From Knoellia locipacati (GTDB lineage Bacteria; Actinomycetota; Actinomycetes; Actinomycetales; Dermatophilaceae), in NCBI RefSeq assembly GCF_007992835.1, contig NZ_BKBA01000003.1:496001-560000 (forward strand): a stretch of DNA of 64,000 nt, given 5' to 3'. Numbering within the stretch: position 1 is the stretch's first letter; the number at the start of each line of letters is the position of its first letter. The position numbers and the translations under genes were made by a program. The notes beneath the pieces were generated by a model, which did no database searches, was not told the origin of the DNA, and was given only the letters and a program-made list of their open reading frames with translations. Below, piece after piece: positions 1-8,762 of this stretch.

Positions 1-2
1 TC

Positions 3-1004
3 ATCCAGGGGCTGAGCCTGGCCTGGCCACTGTGGAAGTCGGGGTTCCGCTTCCGGCCGCGGTTCGGCTGGCGCGGCTACGGCTTCGGCGACATGTCGCG
101 GATGACCGGGTGGACGGTCGCCGCCCTGCTCATCTCGCAGTTCTACGGCTTCGTCACGACCAAGGTCATGTCCCCCGAGAACATCGACGGGGCGGCCGTC
201 GCGGGCAACGCGGTGCAGGCCAACGCCTACGCGCTCTACATCCTCCCGCACTCGATCATCACGACCTCGATCGTCACCGCCCTCTTCCCCGCCATGTCGC
301 GCGCCCACGAGTCCGGTGACCTCGCCGAGCTGCGTCGCCGCGTCGTCAGCGGCCTCAAGGGCCCGGCGGTGCTGCTGCTCCCGGCCACGGCGATCTTCAT
401 CGCGCTGGGCCGGCCGATGGCCAAGACGCTGTTCTGGAGCATCCAGTACCTCCCCGGCAAGGGCATCGACGAGCCCGGGAGCATCGCGCTCGTGCTCGCC
501 ATCATGGCCGTCGGTCTCCTGCCCTTCGGCATCACCGCGCTCAAGCAGCGCTACTGCTTCGCGCGCGGCGACGGCTGGCTCAACTTCTGGCTCGTCGCGC
601 TCATGACCGGCATCAACCTCGTCGGGTGCGCGGTGGCCTACTGGCTGACGCCGGCCGAGTACGTCGTCGCCACCGTCGCGGGCTTCGCGACCGTCGCCAA
701 CATCGTGTCGGCGGGGGCCTTCCTCGCCGTGGCCCGGCGTGAGCTGCACGGTCTGGGCATGGCGGAGGTCAACCGGCTGTGGCTGCGGCTCACGGTCGCC
801 TCGGCGGTGGCCGGTGTGGCGGCCTGGGGCGTCTCCACGCTGGTCTTCGACCCGGCGAGCGCGTGGCTCCCGCACGCCACGGGGCTCGTCGTGGGCGGCC
901 TCGTGTTCGCGGTCGTCTTCCTCGCCGCGGCGAAGCTGCTGCGGATCCGCGAGGTCGACGACATGCTCGCGCCGGTCCTGCGCCGCCTGCCGATCGGCCG
1001 CTGA
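3..1004 (+). CDS. murJ: MurJ-type lipid II flippase, C-terminal part (5' truncated by window)
   Basis: The reading frame is open from the first bases and encodes 333 residues before TGA. Alternating hydrophobic helices make up most of it, with basic loops such as PRFGWRGYG and a GLLPFGITALKQRYCFARGD segment cut here to its key region, typical of the C-terminal half of the MurJ/MviN family. MurJ moves lipid II across the cytoplasmic membrane for peptidoglycan synthesis. The start lies outside the window, so an in-frame ATG at 93 is internal. The downstream genes also concern the cell wall. The gene ends just before a 25-bp hairpin shared with the convergent ATP-grasp gene. Confidence 0.85.
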   Translation: MQGLSLAWPLWKSGFRFRPRFGWRGYGFGDMSRMTGWTVAALLISQFYGFVTTKVMSPENIDGAAVAGNAVQANAYALYILPHSIITTSIVTALFPAMSRAHESGDLAELRRRVVSGLKGPAVLLLPATAIFIALGRPMAKTLFWSIQYLPGKGIDEPGSIALVLAIMAVGLLPFGITALKQRYCFARGDGWLNFWLVALMTGINLVGCAVAYWLTPAEYVVATVAGFATVANIVSAGAFLAVARRELHGLGMAEVNRLWLRLTVASAVAGVAAWGVSTLVFDPASAWLPHATGLVVGGLVFAVVFLAAAKLLRIREVDDMLAPVLRRLPIGR

Positions 1005-1041
1005 CCGCTCCCACCCGCCCGCCCCCGAACCTGTCGTGACC

Positions 1042-1105
1042 AACTCGCCAATTCCCCTCCTCCGCCCCCGGTCAGCCCGTGGCGGAGGGGAGGAATTGGC
1101 GAGTT
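1042..1105. repeat. Inverted repeat of the AACTCRCCAATTCC hairpin family, copy 1; likely bidirectional terminator
   Basis: Left arm 1042-1066 and right arm 1081-1105 pair over 25 bp with two mismatches, around a 14-nt loop. The outer core is AACTCGCCAATTCC against GGAATTGGCGAGTT. It lies between the converging ends of murJ and the ATP-grasp gene, and its right arm reaches into the stop codon of the latter. A second copy lies at 52454-52527, again between convergent genes. Confidence 0.75.
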
Positions 1106-2432
1106 AACCGCGGGGGAGGTCGCTGTCGGCGGGCTCGCCGCCGGGGTGGTAGGCCGCCTCGGGGTCGTAGTACTGGTGGAACTTGCGGTCGTAGCTCACG
1201 CCGGCCGCGAGGATCTTGGCCCAGCGCACCGGGTGCTTCTCGGCGCGGTAGTGCAGCGGGTTGCGCAGGCCGCCGGCCTTGATGACGCGCCTGGTCCGGG
1301 CCCAGAGGTCGGGGTGGCGCTCGATGGCCCACCTGATCGTCCGCACCGGCACGACCGAGTAGACGGTCTCGGTGTCGGCCTCGACGAGCTCGAACTCCTC
1401 GGGCAGGTTGTCGTGGACGTACTCGTCGACGTACCAGGTCACCGGGTTGAAGCCGGTCCCCGTGACGTAGTAGTTCGAGCGCCCGAGCCGCGGGTTGAGC
1501 TCGAAGAACTTCGTCCTCCCGTCGCGCGGGTCGTACTTGAGGTCGAAGTTCGCGTAGCCGACCCACTTGAGCTCGGCGAGCAGCCGCACGGCCTCGTCGA
1601 CGATCTCGCGGTTCTGTCCGGTGAGGATCGCCGCGGGCACACCGAGCAGACCGGGGGCGTGCTCCTCGATGAGGGTCCGGCCGTAGGAGGCGAACCGGAC
1701 GCGGGAGTCCTTGTCGCAGTAGCAGGTGAGGATCCGCATGCCCGTGTCGTCGCCGGGGATCATGTCCTGGACGATGAGCGTCTCGCGGTAGCCGGAGCCC
1801 TGCACGCGCCCGACGAGATCACGCAGCTCGTCCCGGGTCGCGACGGTGTGCACCTTGGCCTGGCCCTCGAACGTCACGCGGTTCCACGCGGCGGGTGCGG
1901 TCGGCTTGACGATGAGCGGGTAGCCCTCGCTCGGCAGCTCCGCTGCCACGACGTCGTATGCCGGGTCGCCCAGGTCGATGAACGTCGTCGCCGGAGTCGT
2001 GACTCCCGCCCGCTGGGCCGCCTCCTCGAACGTGTGCTTGCGCGTGGCGCGCGCCAGCGACTCGTCGCTGGCATAGGGCACCTTCCACGAGTCGTCGAGC
2101 CCGTCGCGCATGAGGGCGATGACGTCGACGAGCGAGTCAGAGGTCGCGAGCAGGATCTTGGGCTGCACCAGACCGTCGAACGGCGCACCGGCGAGCGTCG
2201 CCGCCAGCACCTCCGGGTCGTGCGCGTCGGAGCAGTGGACGACCTCGAGGATCGCGGAGTTCTCGACGACCCACGACGTCGCGCCGGTGACGACGAGCGA
2301 CTTCACGCCGTAGCCCTCGTGGAAGGCGCGCACGAGCGAGTAGCCGCCGACGTGGGCGCCGACGATGACGGGGACGAACGGCTGGTCCGCGATCGACGCG
2401 TAGGACGTGGGACGGGCGGTGCTCTGCGACAA
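1104..2432 (-). CDS. ATP-grasp carboxylate-amine ligase, candidate D-amino-acid (D-Asp) ligase of the peptidoglycan bridge
   Basis: A 442-residue ATP-grasp protein. Visible features are the nucleotide-binding strand EGYPLIVKPT near residue 175 and the metal-binding motif KFFELNPRLGRSNY near residue 310, in the order usual for ATP-grasp ligases that join a carboxylate, through an acyl-phosphate, to an amine. I chose the TTG at 2432 because GGAGCG lies 8 nt upstream and 13 nt after the femX stop; a longer frame to 2594 would overlap femX by about 150 bp. The adjoining FemX transferase and Asp/Glu racemase suggest a role like Enterococcus D-aspartate ligase, adding D-Asp or D-Glu to the stem-peptide diamino acid. 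Substrate is inference; the family assignment is firm. Confidence 0.65.
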   Translation of the reverse strand: MSQSTARPTSYASIADQPFVPVIVGAHVGGYSLVRAFHEGYGVKSLVVTGATSWVVENSAILEVVHCSDAHDPEVLAATLAGAPFDGLVQPKILLATSDSLVDVIALMRDGLDDSWKVPYASDESLARATRKHTFEEAAQRAGVTTPATTFIDLGDPAYDVVAAELPSEGYPLIVKPTAPAAWNRVTFEGQAKVHTVATRDELRDLVGRVQGSGYRETLIVQDMIPGDDTGMRILTCYCDKDSRVRFASYGRTLIEEHAPGLLGVPAAILTGQNREIVDEAVRLLAELKWVGYANFDLKYDPRDGRTKFFELNPRLGRSNYYVTGTGFNPVTWYVDEYVHDNLPEEFELVEADTETVYSVVPVRTIRWAIERHPDLWARTRRVIKAGGLRNPLHYRAEKHPVRWAKILAAGVSYDRKFHQYYDPEAAYHPGGEPADSDLPRG

Positions 2433-2445
2433 GGGAACTCGCTCC

Positions 2446-3672
2446 TCAGCGGCGCTTGTAGACGCGGACGACGAGGTCGAGGAGCCGCCCCGCGAGGGGA
2501 AGGAGCTCCTTGCTGAACTCACCGGCATACTCACGTCGTTCGGGGTTCCACTGGCGCTTGAACTCCTCGAGCCCCTCGGACGCGTCGATGCCACCGAAGT
2601 CGAAGGTCGTCACGCCCTTGGCCGCGGCGGCCTGCATGATCCGCCACACCATGAGGTAGTTCGGGCGCAGGTTGCGGTGCTCGTTGGAGGAGGCGGCGTA
2701 GAGATAGGAGCCGCGCGTGCCACAGGTGGCGAAGATCGAGCCGGCGAGGTACTCGCCGTCGGGGTGCCGGGCGTGGGCCGCCTCGAAGCCGGGGATCGAC
2801 TCCTCCTTCTTGGCGATCGTCTCCTCGAGCTGGGCCACCTGGCGGTCGGCCTTCTCGGAGGGGTACTTCTCGCGCTTGGCCTGCGCCTTCTCGAGCTGGG
2901 CGCGGGTGTCCGCGACAGCCTTGCGGGCCGACTCGGCGGCGGCGCCGTGGTCGAGCTTGACGAGCGAGACGACGATGTCGTCGGTCGGCGAGAGGACGTC
3001 GACGAGGGTCGTGAAGTAGTCCTTGCTGCGGATCCCGAAGCCGTCGCGCTCACCGGTGACCCGCATGAGCTCGTAGAACGCGTCGACGCCGTCGCGGCCC
3101 GCCGACTCATAGACGAGGCCCGACTTCTCGCCCTTGCGGATCGACTGGCGGGTGCCCTGCGAGAGCTCCTTCTCGAGCCGGTCGAGGTCGGAGATGTCGG
3201 TGACCATGCGCAGCGCCGGCTGGGCGAGCGTCTTGGCGGCATCGTCGCCCGGGTCGGTGCGGGTGAAGCCGCGCGACTCCAGCGCGGGGCGGATCGTCGG
3301 GTCGTCGATCCGCACGGCGGGGTCGATCCGGAGGAGCACGCCCCGGTTGGCCCTCGCGACGCGCGTGACCTCGGCGAGCAGCGCGTCGACGCTCTCGCCG
3401 TCGGCCCAGTCGACGACGAACCCGCGGGGGCAGTAGGCCAGCGCCAGCGGCAGGACGGGGGTGCGCCGGAAGAGGATGAGCGCGGCGCCGGTGACCTCGT
3501 CGCCGCCGTCGGGCCCTGCACCCTTGCGGCCGACGGCGACGGTGCGCCAGGTCCAGCCCGTGTGCTCCTTCTCCCTGCCCCACGGAGTCGTCTGCATGAG
3601 GTGACCGTTTGGGTGGTCACGGACGAAGTCGTCGTGCTCGCGGTCGGTGAGGTCGAGGGCGGCCAGTGCCAC
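2446..3672 (-). CDS. femX: FemABX-family peptidyltransferase (interpeptide bridge formation)
   Basis: A 408-residue protein that aligns by eye with FemA/FemB/FemX, enzymes that use aminoacyl-tRNA to add bridge residues to lipid-linked peptidoglycan precursors. The N-terminal half has the first GNAT-like fold (HLMQTTPWGREKEHTGW), the region near residues 220-290 is a charged coiled-coil insertion rich in Lys, Glu and Ala as in FemA, and the second fold ends with FDFGGIDASEGLEEFKRQWN. The GTG start at 3672 has AGGAG 7 nt upstream. It is followed after 13 nt by the ATP-grasp ligase and probably shares its transcript. The amino acid transferred cannot be read from sequence. Confidence 0.85.
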   Translation of the reverse strand: MALAALDLTDREHDDFVRDHPNGHLMQTTPWGREKEHTGWTWRTVAVGRKGAGPDGGDEVTGAALILFRRTPVLPLALAYCPRGFVVDWADGESVDALLAEVTRVARANRGVLLRIDPAVRIDDPTIRPALESRGFTRTDPGDDAAKTLAQPALRMVTDISDLDRLEKELSQGTRQSIRKGEKSGLVYESAGRDGVDAFYELMRVTGERDGFGIRSKDYFTTLVDVLSPTDDIVVSLVKLDHGAAAESARKAVADTRAQLEKAQAKREKYPSEKADRQVAQLEETIAKKEESIPGFEAAHARHPDGEYLAGSIFATCGTRGSYLYAASSNEHRNLRPNYLMVWRIMQAAAAKGVTTFDFGGIDASEGLEEFKRQWNPERREYAGEFSKELLPLAGRLLDLVVRVYKRR

Positions 3673-3801
3673 GGAGCTCCTAGGTCAAGCCGGTCAGGGG
3701 TCGCCTCGGAGTGTATCGGCCGGGGAATCCGCTCCCGAGTCGCCGAGGTCGCCGAAAGACCGACCCACGATCGGCCTTCGCCATGTGGTGTCGTCAGGGT
3801 C

Positions 3802-3842
3802 GGTCACCAATAAGTGTCCGCGCTGGGCACTTATCGGTGACC
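3802..3842. promoter_or_regulatory. 18-bp inverted repeat between femX and racemase genes
   Basis: Arms 3802-3819 and 3825-3842 are complementary at 16 of 18 positions. The AT-containing centre (CAATAAGTG / CACTTATCG) stands out in this GC-rich DNA. Position between two divergent cell-wall genes suggests a shared regulatory site. Confidence 0.5.
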
Positions 3843-3900
3843 GGCCCGTCGGAGCACCCCCAGCGCAAGCCGAGTCCCGGGAGACCGTGCCGGTCGGGGT

Positions 3901-3906
3901 TAGGCT
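3901..3906 (+). promoter_or_regulatory. -10 box (TAGGCT) for a leaderless racemase mRNA
   Basis: TAGGCT fits the actinobacterial TANNNT -10 consensus and ends 7 nt before the GTG start codon at 3913. There is no Shine-Dalgarno sequence, so transcription probably begins at the start codon. Confidence 0.5.
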
Positions 3907-3912
3907 CGACGG

Positions 3913-4629
3913 GTGCGCAACGAACGCAACGAACCAGTCGGCATCCTCGGCGGGATCGGGCCGATGGCCACCGTCTACTTCATGCAGCGCGTCCTCGACC
4001 TCACCGACGCCTCCCGCGACCAGGACCACCTCGACATGCTCGTGTGGAACCACGCGAGCATCCCGGACCGGACGGCATACCTGCTCGGCGACAGCGACGA
4101 GAGCCCCGGGCCGGTCATGGCCGACGACGCCCGCCAGCTCGAGCGTGCGGGCGCGCGGTTCATCGCGGTGCCGTGCAACACGGCCGTGGCGTTCCAGGAC
4201 GAGATCGCCTCGGCCGTCGACATCCCCGTGCTGAGCATCGTCGACGAGACGGTCGCCGCCGCGCAGGCCGCGGTCCCCGGGCTCACGAGCGTCGGCATCC
4301 TCGCGACCGACGGCACGCTCAGGGCGGAGACCTACCACCGCACCGCGCGGGCCGCGGGCCTCACCCCGGTGGTCCCCGACGACGTCGTCCAGAAGGACGT
4401 CATGTCGATGATCTACGACGGGGTCAAGGCGGGTATGCCGGTCGAGCGCGACCGCTTCGACGCGGCGGTCGCGCACCTGCGCGCCAAGGGCGCCGGTGCC
4501 GTGATGCTCGCCTGCACCGAGCTCTCGATCCTCAAGACCGACCTCGCCGTCGACGAGCCCGACGTCGTCGACTCCCTCGACGCCCTCGCCGCCCGCACGG
4601 TGACGATGGCCGGCGGACGGCTGCGGTGA
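3913..4629 (+). CDS. Aspartate/glutamate racemase family protein
   Basis: This 238-residue protein has the complete racemase signature: N-terminal GILGGIGPMATVYFM, first catalytic cysteine in AVPCNTAVAF near residue 83 and second in MLACTELSIL near residue 201. The family interconverts L and D forms of acidic amino acids with the two cysteines and no cofactor. Length matches aspartate racemases (about 230-240). It is read divergently from femX and the ATP-grasp ligase; a supply of D-Asp (or D-Glu) for the cell-wall bridge is a plausible job. It is not MurI-like in length or motif, so the essential D-Glu supply is probably encoded elsewhere. Confidence 0.8.
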   Translation: MRNERNEPVGILGGIGPMATVYFMQRVLDLTDASRDQDHLDMLVWNHASIPDRTAYLLGDSDESPGPVMADDARQLERAGARFIAVPCNTAVAFQDEIASAVDIPVLSIVDETVAAAQAAVPGLTSVGILATDGTLRAETYHRTARAAGLTPVVPDDVVQKDVMSMIYDGVKAGMPVERDRFDAAVAHLRAKGAGAVMLACTELSILKTDLAVDEPDVVDSLDALAARTVTMAGGRLR

Positions 4630-4698
4630 CCGTGGGAGGGCTGCCCGCTCCCCGACCGGTGTCGTCCGCCGTTCACCTCGACCTGCCACGATGAAGCC

Positions 4699-7023
4699 AT
4701 GACGACGTCGACGAAGCCCTCCTCCCCCGACGTCGACGGCGCCCCCACGACGTCCGAGGCCGTGGCCGACGTGCGCGACGTCGACGGTGAGACGCTCGAC
4801 CCCACCGGCTTCGTCAACGAGGTCTCCATCGCGAGCGCCTCCGCCGCCGAGGCCCGCGGCACCCAGCCGCGCGCCTCCAACGGCCGGTTCGTGCGCACCG
4901 GTGGGGCCGACGACGCCGAGGGGCTGCCCGCCGACCGGTTCCTCGACCGCGAGATCTCGTGGCTGCAGTTCAACGAGCGCGTCCTCCAGCTCGCCGCCGA
5001 CGAGAACGTCCCGCTGCTCGAGCGGGCCCGCTTCCTCGCGATCTTCACGTCCAACCTCGACGAGTTCTTCATGGTCCGCGTCGCCGGCCTCAAGCGCCGC
5101 ATCGCCACCGGGCTCGCCGTCCGCTCCGCCTCGGGCCTCGAGCCGCGCGAGGTGCTCGAGCAGATCTCGGTCGTGAGCCACGAGCTGCTCGCGATGCAGG
5201 CCCGCGTCTACGACGACCTCGTCCAGCCGGCGCTCGAGGACGAGGGCATCCAGGTCGTCCGCTGGGACGAGCTCTCCGAGCCCGAGCAGGAGCAGCTGGG
5301 CCAGCTCTTCACCGACCGGGTCTTCCCGGTGCTCACGCCGCTGGCCGTCGACCCGGCGCACCCCTTCCCCTACATCTCCGGGCTCTCGCTCAACCTCGCC
5401 GTGCTCCTCATCAACCCCAAGACGGGCAAGGAGCACTTCGCGCGCGTCAAGGTGCCGCCGCTGCTGCCCAGGCTGCTCCGCGTGGGTGAGGCCGGCGCCT
5501 CCGCCGACATCTACGACGTGCGCTTCGTGCCGCTCGAGGACGTCATGGCCGCCCACCTCGACCAGCTCTTCCCCGGGATGGAGGTCCACGAGCACTACAC
5601 CTTCCGGGTCACGCGCAACGAGGACCTCGAGGTCGAGGAGGACGACGCCGAGAACCTCCTCGCGGCGCTCGAGAAGGAGCTCACGAGGCGCCGGTTCGGA
5701 CCTCCCGTGCGGCTCGAGGTCGACGAGGAGATGGACGACCACGTCATGGACCTGCTCGTGCGAGAGCTCGGGGTCACCGCCGCCGAGGTCTACCGGCTGC
5801 CGGCCCCGCTCGACCTGCGCGGCCTCAACATCATCGCCGACCTCGAGCGCTCCGACCTGCACTACCCGGCGTTCGTCGCCCGCACCAACAGCGACCTCGC
5901 GCCGACCGAGAGCGCCAAGGCGCGCGACCTCTTCGCGAGCATCCGCAAGCAGGACGTCCTGCTCCAGCACCCCTACGACTCGTTCTCGACCTCGGTCCAG
6001 GCGTTCATCGAGCAGGCCGCGGCCGACCCCAACGTCCTCGCCATCAAGCAGACGCTCTATCGCACGAGCGGCGACTCCCCGATCATCGACGCCCTCATCG
6101 ACGCCGCCGACAGCGGCAAGCAGGTGCTGGCCGTCGTCGAGATCAAGGCGAGGTTCGACGAGCAGAACAACATCTCGTGGGCCCGCAAGCTCGAGCGTGC
6201 CGGCGTTCACGTCGTCTACGGCATCGTCGGCCTCAAGACCCACTCCAAGCTCAGCCTCGTGGTCCGGCAGGAGGAGGACGGCCTGCGCCGCTACTGCCAC
6301 ATCGGCACCGGCAACTACAACCCCAAGACCGCCCGCCTCTACGAGGACTTCGGCCTCCTCACCGTCGACCCGCAGGTCGGCGATGACCTCACCCGGCTGT
6401 TCAACCAGCTCTCCGGTGTCGCTCCGCGCAGCAAGTTCAAGCGCCTGCTCGTCGCCCCCCGCTCGGTCCGCACCGGGCTCATCGAGCGCATCGACACCCA
6501 GATCGAGCGTGAGCACGACAGGGCCGGCTCCGGCTACATCGGCATCAAGGTCAACTCGATCGTCGACGAACAGGTCATCGACGCGCTCTACCGGGCCTCG
6601 ATGGCCGGCGTCAGGGTCGACGTGTGGGTCCGCGGCATCTCGGCCCTGCGACCGGGCGTCGACGGGCTCTCCGAGAACATCACGGTGCACTCCGTGCTCG
6701 GCCGCTTCCTCGAGCACTCGCGGGTGTTCCTCTTCGGCACCGGCGAGGAGTTCGAGGCGTGGATCGGCAGCGCCGACATGATGCACCGCAACCTCGACCG
6801 TCGCGTCGAGTGCCTGGTGCGCCTCACCGACCCGCGCCACCTGGTCGACCTGCGTTCGCTCATGTCCAAGGGCATGAGCACCGACTACTCGCACTGGGCC
6901 CTCAGCGCCGACGGCCGCTGGAGCAGGCGCCACCTCGACGCCGACGGCGAGCCGCTGCCGGACATCCAGGAGACCCTCATCGAGATGCACGCGAAGCGTC
7001 GACGCAAGGCGCGGCGGCGCTGA
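4699..7023 (+). CDS. ppk1: Polyphosphate kinase 1
   Basis: The 774-residue protein reversibly transfers the ATP gamma-phosphate to polyphosphate. Its N-terminal domain begins near residue 77 ([15 protein letters not shown], then [13 protein letters not shown]); the first 75 residues are a low-complexity extension common in actinobacteria. The phospholipase-D-like catalytic domains carry His515 in [12 protein letters not shown], matching the phosphorylated His435 of the E. coli enzyme, and His696 in [10 protein letters not shown], matching His592. The overlapping downstream gene is mutT1, the same order as in mycobacteria. A CACGAT box 7 nt before the ATG may be a weak leaderless -10. The pst genes follow. 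Confidence 0.96.
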   Translation: MTTSTKPSSPDVDGAPTTSEAVADVRDVDGETLDPTGFVNEVSIASASAAEARGTQPRASNGRFVRTGGADDAEGLPADRFLDREISWLQFNERVLQLAADENVPLLERARFLAIFTSNLDEFFMVRVAGLKRRIATGLAVRSASGLEPREVLEQISVVSHELLAMQARVYDDLVQPALEDEGIQVVRWDELSEPEQEQLGQLFTDRVFPVLTPLAVDPAHPFPYISGLSLNLAVLLINPKTGKEHFARVKVPPLLPRLLRVGEAGASADIYDVRFVPLEDVMAAHLDQLFPGMEVHEHYTFRVTRNEDLEVEEDDAENLLAALEKELTRRRFGPPVRLEVDEEMDDHVMDLLVRELGVTAAEVYRLPAPLDLRGLNIIADLERSDLHYPAFVARTNSDLAPTESAKARDLFASIRKQDVLLQHPYDSFSTSVQAFIEQAAADPNVLAIKQTLYRTSGDSPIIDALIDAADSGKQVLAVVEIKARFDEQNNISWARKLERAGVHVVYGIVGLKTHSKLSLVVRQEEDGLRRYCHIGTGNYNPKTARLYEDFGLLTVDPQVGDDLTRLFNQLSGVAPRSKFKRLLVAPRSVRTGLIERIDTQIEREHDRAGSGYIGIKVNSIVDEQVIDALYRASMAGVRVDVWVRGISALRPGVDGLSENITVHSVLGRFLEHSRVFLFGTGEEFEAWIGSADMMHRNLDRRVECLVRLTDPRHLVDLRSLMSKGMSTDYSHWALSADGRWSRRHLDADGEPLPDIQETLIEMHAKRRRKARRR

Positions 7024-7985
7024 GCACGCAGGACCGACCCGAGGTCATCCCCGCGGCGGGAACGCTGCCGTGGCGGGTGCGCAAGGGCGTGCTCGAGGTG
7101 GCCCTCGTGCACCGCCCCCGCTACGACGACTGGTCGTGGGCCAAGGGCAAGCTCGACCCGGGCGAGGACTGGGCGACCGCCGCGGTGCGCGAGACGTTCG
7201 AGGAGACCGGGCTCGAGGTGCGTCTCGGCCCTCCCCTGCCCGAGGCCCGCTACCTCATGCTCACCAAGTCCGGCACCCGCGGCGACAAGGTCGTGCACTA
7301 CTGGGCCGCCACCGTCACCGGCGGCCACGGCCGCCTCGAGAACGAGATCGACGCCGTCGAGTGGCTCGACGTCGCCGAGGCCAACATCCGGCTCGACTAC
7401 GCCCACGACCGTGACCAGCTGCGCGCCCTCGTCCGGGCCCACGGGGAGGGCACCCTCGAGACCTGGCCGCTCGTCGTCGTCCGGCACGCCAAGTCCATCC
7501 CCCGCTCCGGCTGGAGCGGCGACGACCAGCAGCGACCGCTCGACGAGCGCGGCACCCAACGGGCGAAGGACCTCGTCCCGGTGCTCACGGCATACGGGAT
7601 CACCCGCCTCCTCACCTCGCCTTCCGTGCGGTGTCTCGACACGATCGCCCCGTATGCCGTGCAGTCCGGTCACGATGCGCGGTCCCGTGAGGGGCTGTCC
7701 GAGGAGGGCCACGAGGCCGAGCCCGGCAGGGCCGGTGAGCTCGTCGAGAAGCTGCTCGAGCGTGGTGAGCCGTCCGCCGTGTGCACCCACGGCCCCGTGA
7801 TGCCCGCGGTCATGGAGGTGCTCACCGCCCGCCTGCACCTCGACGGTGGCGACGCGGTCGCGATGCTCGAGCGGTTCGTCGAGGCACGCGACGACAACCT
7901 CGACAAGGGCGAGGCGCTCGTGTGCCACGTCGCCGGAGTCGGTGCCGACGCGCGCATCGTCGCCGTGGAGCGCCACCTCCCCTGA
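7020..7985 (+). CDS. mutT1: MutT1-type bifunctional Nudix hydrolase / histidine phosphatase
   Basis: A 321-residue two-domain protein. Residues 43-65 form a full Nudix box (GKLDPGEDW...REtfEETG), and His156 lies in the RHAKS motif that opens a C-terminal SixA/phosphoglycerate-mutase-like phosphatase domain. In mycobacteria the same fusion degrades 8-oxo-dGTP and dinucleoside polyphosphates. The conserved N-terminus ([11 protein letters not shown]) demands a start upstream of it; the only candidate is CTG at 7020, overlapping the ppk1 stop as CTGA. The alternative GTG at 7077 would remove a conserved strand. Translation is probably coupled to ppk1. Confidence 0.88.
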   Translation: MSTQDRPEVIPAAGTLPWRVRKGVLEVALVHRPRYDDWSWAKGKLDPGEDWATAAVRETFEETGLEVRLGPPLPEARYLMLTKSGTRGDKVVHYWAATVTGGHGRLENEIDAVEWLDVAEANIRLDYAHDRDQLRALVRAHGEGTLETWPLVVVRHAKSIPRSGWSGDDQQRPLDERGTQRAKDLVPVLTAYGITRLLTSPSVRCLDTIAPYAVQSGHDARSREGLSEEGHEAEPGRAGELVEKLLERGEPSAVCTHGPVMPAVMEVLTARLHLDGGDAVAMLERFVEARDDNLDKGEALVCHVAGVGADARIVAVERHLP

Positions 7986-7998
7986 GCCCACGTGAACT

Positions 7999-8031
7999 GT
8001 TCACGCGAAGGTCAGTCGCGCGACACCCGGC
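7999..8031 (+). promoter_or_regulatory. Weak PHO-box-like 11-nt repeat upstream of the small secreted protein
   Basis: GTTCACGCGAA (7999-8009) is followed by GGTCAGTCGCG (8010-8020) and CGACACCCGGC (8021-8031), three 11-nt units resembling the GTTCACC units of Streptomyces PhoP boxes, of decreasing quality. A TAGGGT -10-like box lies at 8049-8054. Confidence 0.3.
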
Positions 8032-8106
8032 CACCGGGCCGGACTCCCTAGGGTCGGCGCACGTGCATGACCACGGGGGCCGTGCCGAACGTCAAAGGGG
8101 ACGTCA

Positions 8107-8541
8107 ATGAAGCGGAAGCTGCTCATGAGCACGGCCGTCGCGGCGGCAGCGGTGGTGCTCACGCCATCGATGGCGCAGGCCAGAGTGTCGGGTGTCTACA
8201 TGGTGAGCTACACCTCGGACTGCCGGGCCGGGATGGAGATCAAGGAGATCAACGGCAGCTTCTACAGCAGCTACTACACGACCCTCATCACCCAGACCCA
8301 CCCCGGGACGCGGCCGCGCTCCGGCAACGCGAGCAACTGCCGGGCGAAGTTCCTCATCCGCTACGTCACGGCCAGCGAGCCCACCGTCACCAAGACCTTC
8401 TACCGCTACATGGACGTGAGCGGCTCCAAGACCGGTGCCGACGTGGCGCTGTCGTCCTCGGGCTTCCGGCTCAAGGGCTACAGCGAGTTCTACGTCTGCA
8501 AGGCCGCCTGCAGCGAGCCGGTGCGGATCTCCTTCAGCTGA
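8107..8541 (+). CDS. Small secreted protein of unknown function
   Basis: A 144-residue protein with a clear Sec signal peptide: a basic MKRK start, a hydrophobic core of Ala, Val and Leu, and a likely cleavage after AQA near residue 26. The mature part has four cysteines (TSDCRAG, NASNCRAK, FYVCKAACSEP), enough for two disulfides, and many Ser, Thr and Tyr residues. An AAAGGGG ribosome site precedes the ATG. It stands alone between mutT1 and pstS, and a weak PHO-box-like repeat lies upstream, so it may belong to the phosphate response. I do not recognise a family. Confidence 0.75.
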   Translation: MKRKLLMSTAVAAAAVVLTPSMAQARVSGVYMVSYTSDCRAGMEIKEINGSFYSSYYTTLITQTHPGTRPRSGNASNCRAKFLIRYVTASEPTVTKTFYRYMDVSGSKTGADVALSSSGFRLKGYSEFYVCKAACSEPVRISFS

Positions 8542-8649
8542 CCCGCGCCCGAGCCTGCTGCGACCGCACGGCCCCGTGCGGGTGACGACACGACGACGGA
8601 CCGGCCCTGACTCCCGCTTGAACAGCGCGACCACCAATGGCCGAACACC

Positions 8650-8693
8650 GTTCACGCGTCGTTCACCCCGCACGGGCCGGGCGGTCACCAGCC
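8650..8693 (+). promoter_or_regulatory. PHO box (PhoP-type direct repeats) upstream of pstS
   Basis: Units of 11 nt begin at 8650 (GTTCACGCGTC), 8661 (GTTCACCCCGC), 8672 (degenerate) and 8683 (GGTCACCAGCC). Three of four match the GTTCACC direct-repeat unit of the Streptomyces PhoP operator with exact 11-nt phasing. A TACCTT -10 box at 8699-8704 follows at the distance expected for activation. Confidence 0.75.
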
Positions 8694-8698
8694 GTCCC

Positions 8699-8704
8699 TA
8701 CCTT
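8699..8704 (+). promoter_or_regulatory. -10 box (TACCTT) of the pst operon
   Basis: TACCTT fits TANNNT and lies 5 nt beyond the last PHO-box unit, where an activator-dependent promoter would lack a good -35. The leader to pstS would be about 52 nt. Confidence 0.45.
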
Positions 8705-8762
8705 CACTGATGTCGGTACACCACGTCCGACCCCGATCTCTGTCCTTGTGAGAGGTACACCA

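Larger units (their letters stand above)
3673..3912. other. 240-bp divergent intergenic region with an 18-bp inverted repeat and a leaderless promoter
   Basis: This separates femX (leftward) from the racemase (rightward). It contains an inverted repeat at 3802-3842 whose 18-nt arms (GGTCACCAATAAGTGTCC and its partner) pair with two mismatches over a 5-nt loop. Because it sits between divergent starts it is more likely an operator or attenuator than a terminator. A TAGGCT box at 3901-3906 lies 7 nt before the GTG of the racemase. No further small gene is evident. Confidence 0.55.

Noticed and set aside
3694-6990. A long open frame antisense to ppk1 and the racemase gene
   Set aside because: It is a mirror of third-position GC bias; composition (Asp, Val, Gly, Arg, Leu) is typical of antisense shadows and no motif is seen.
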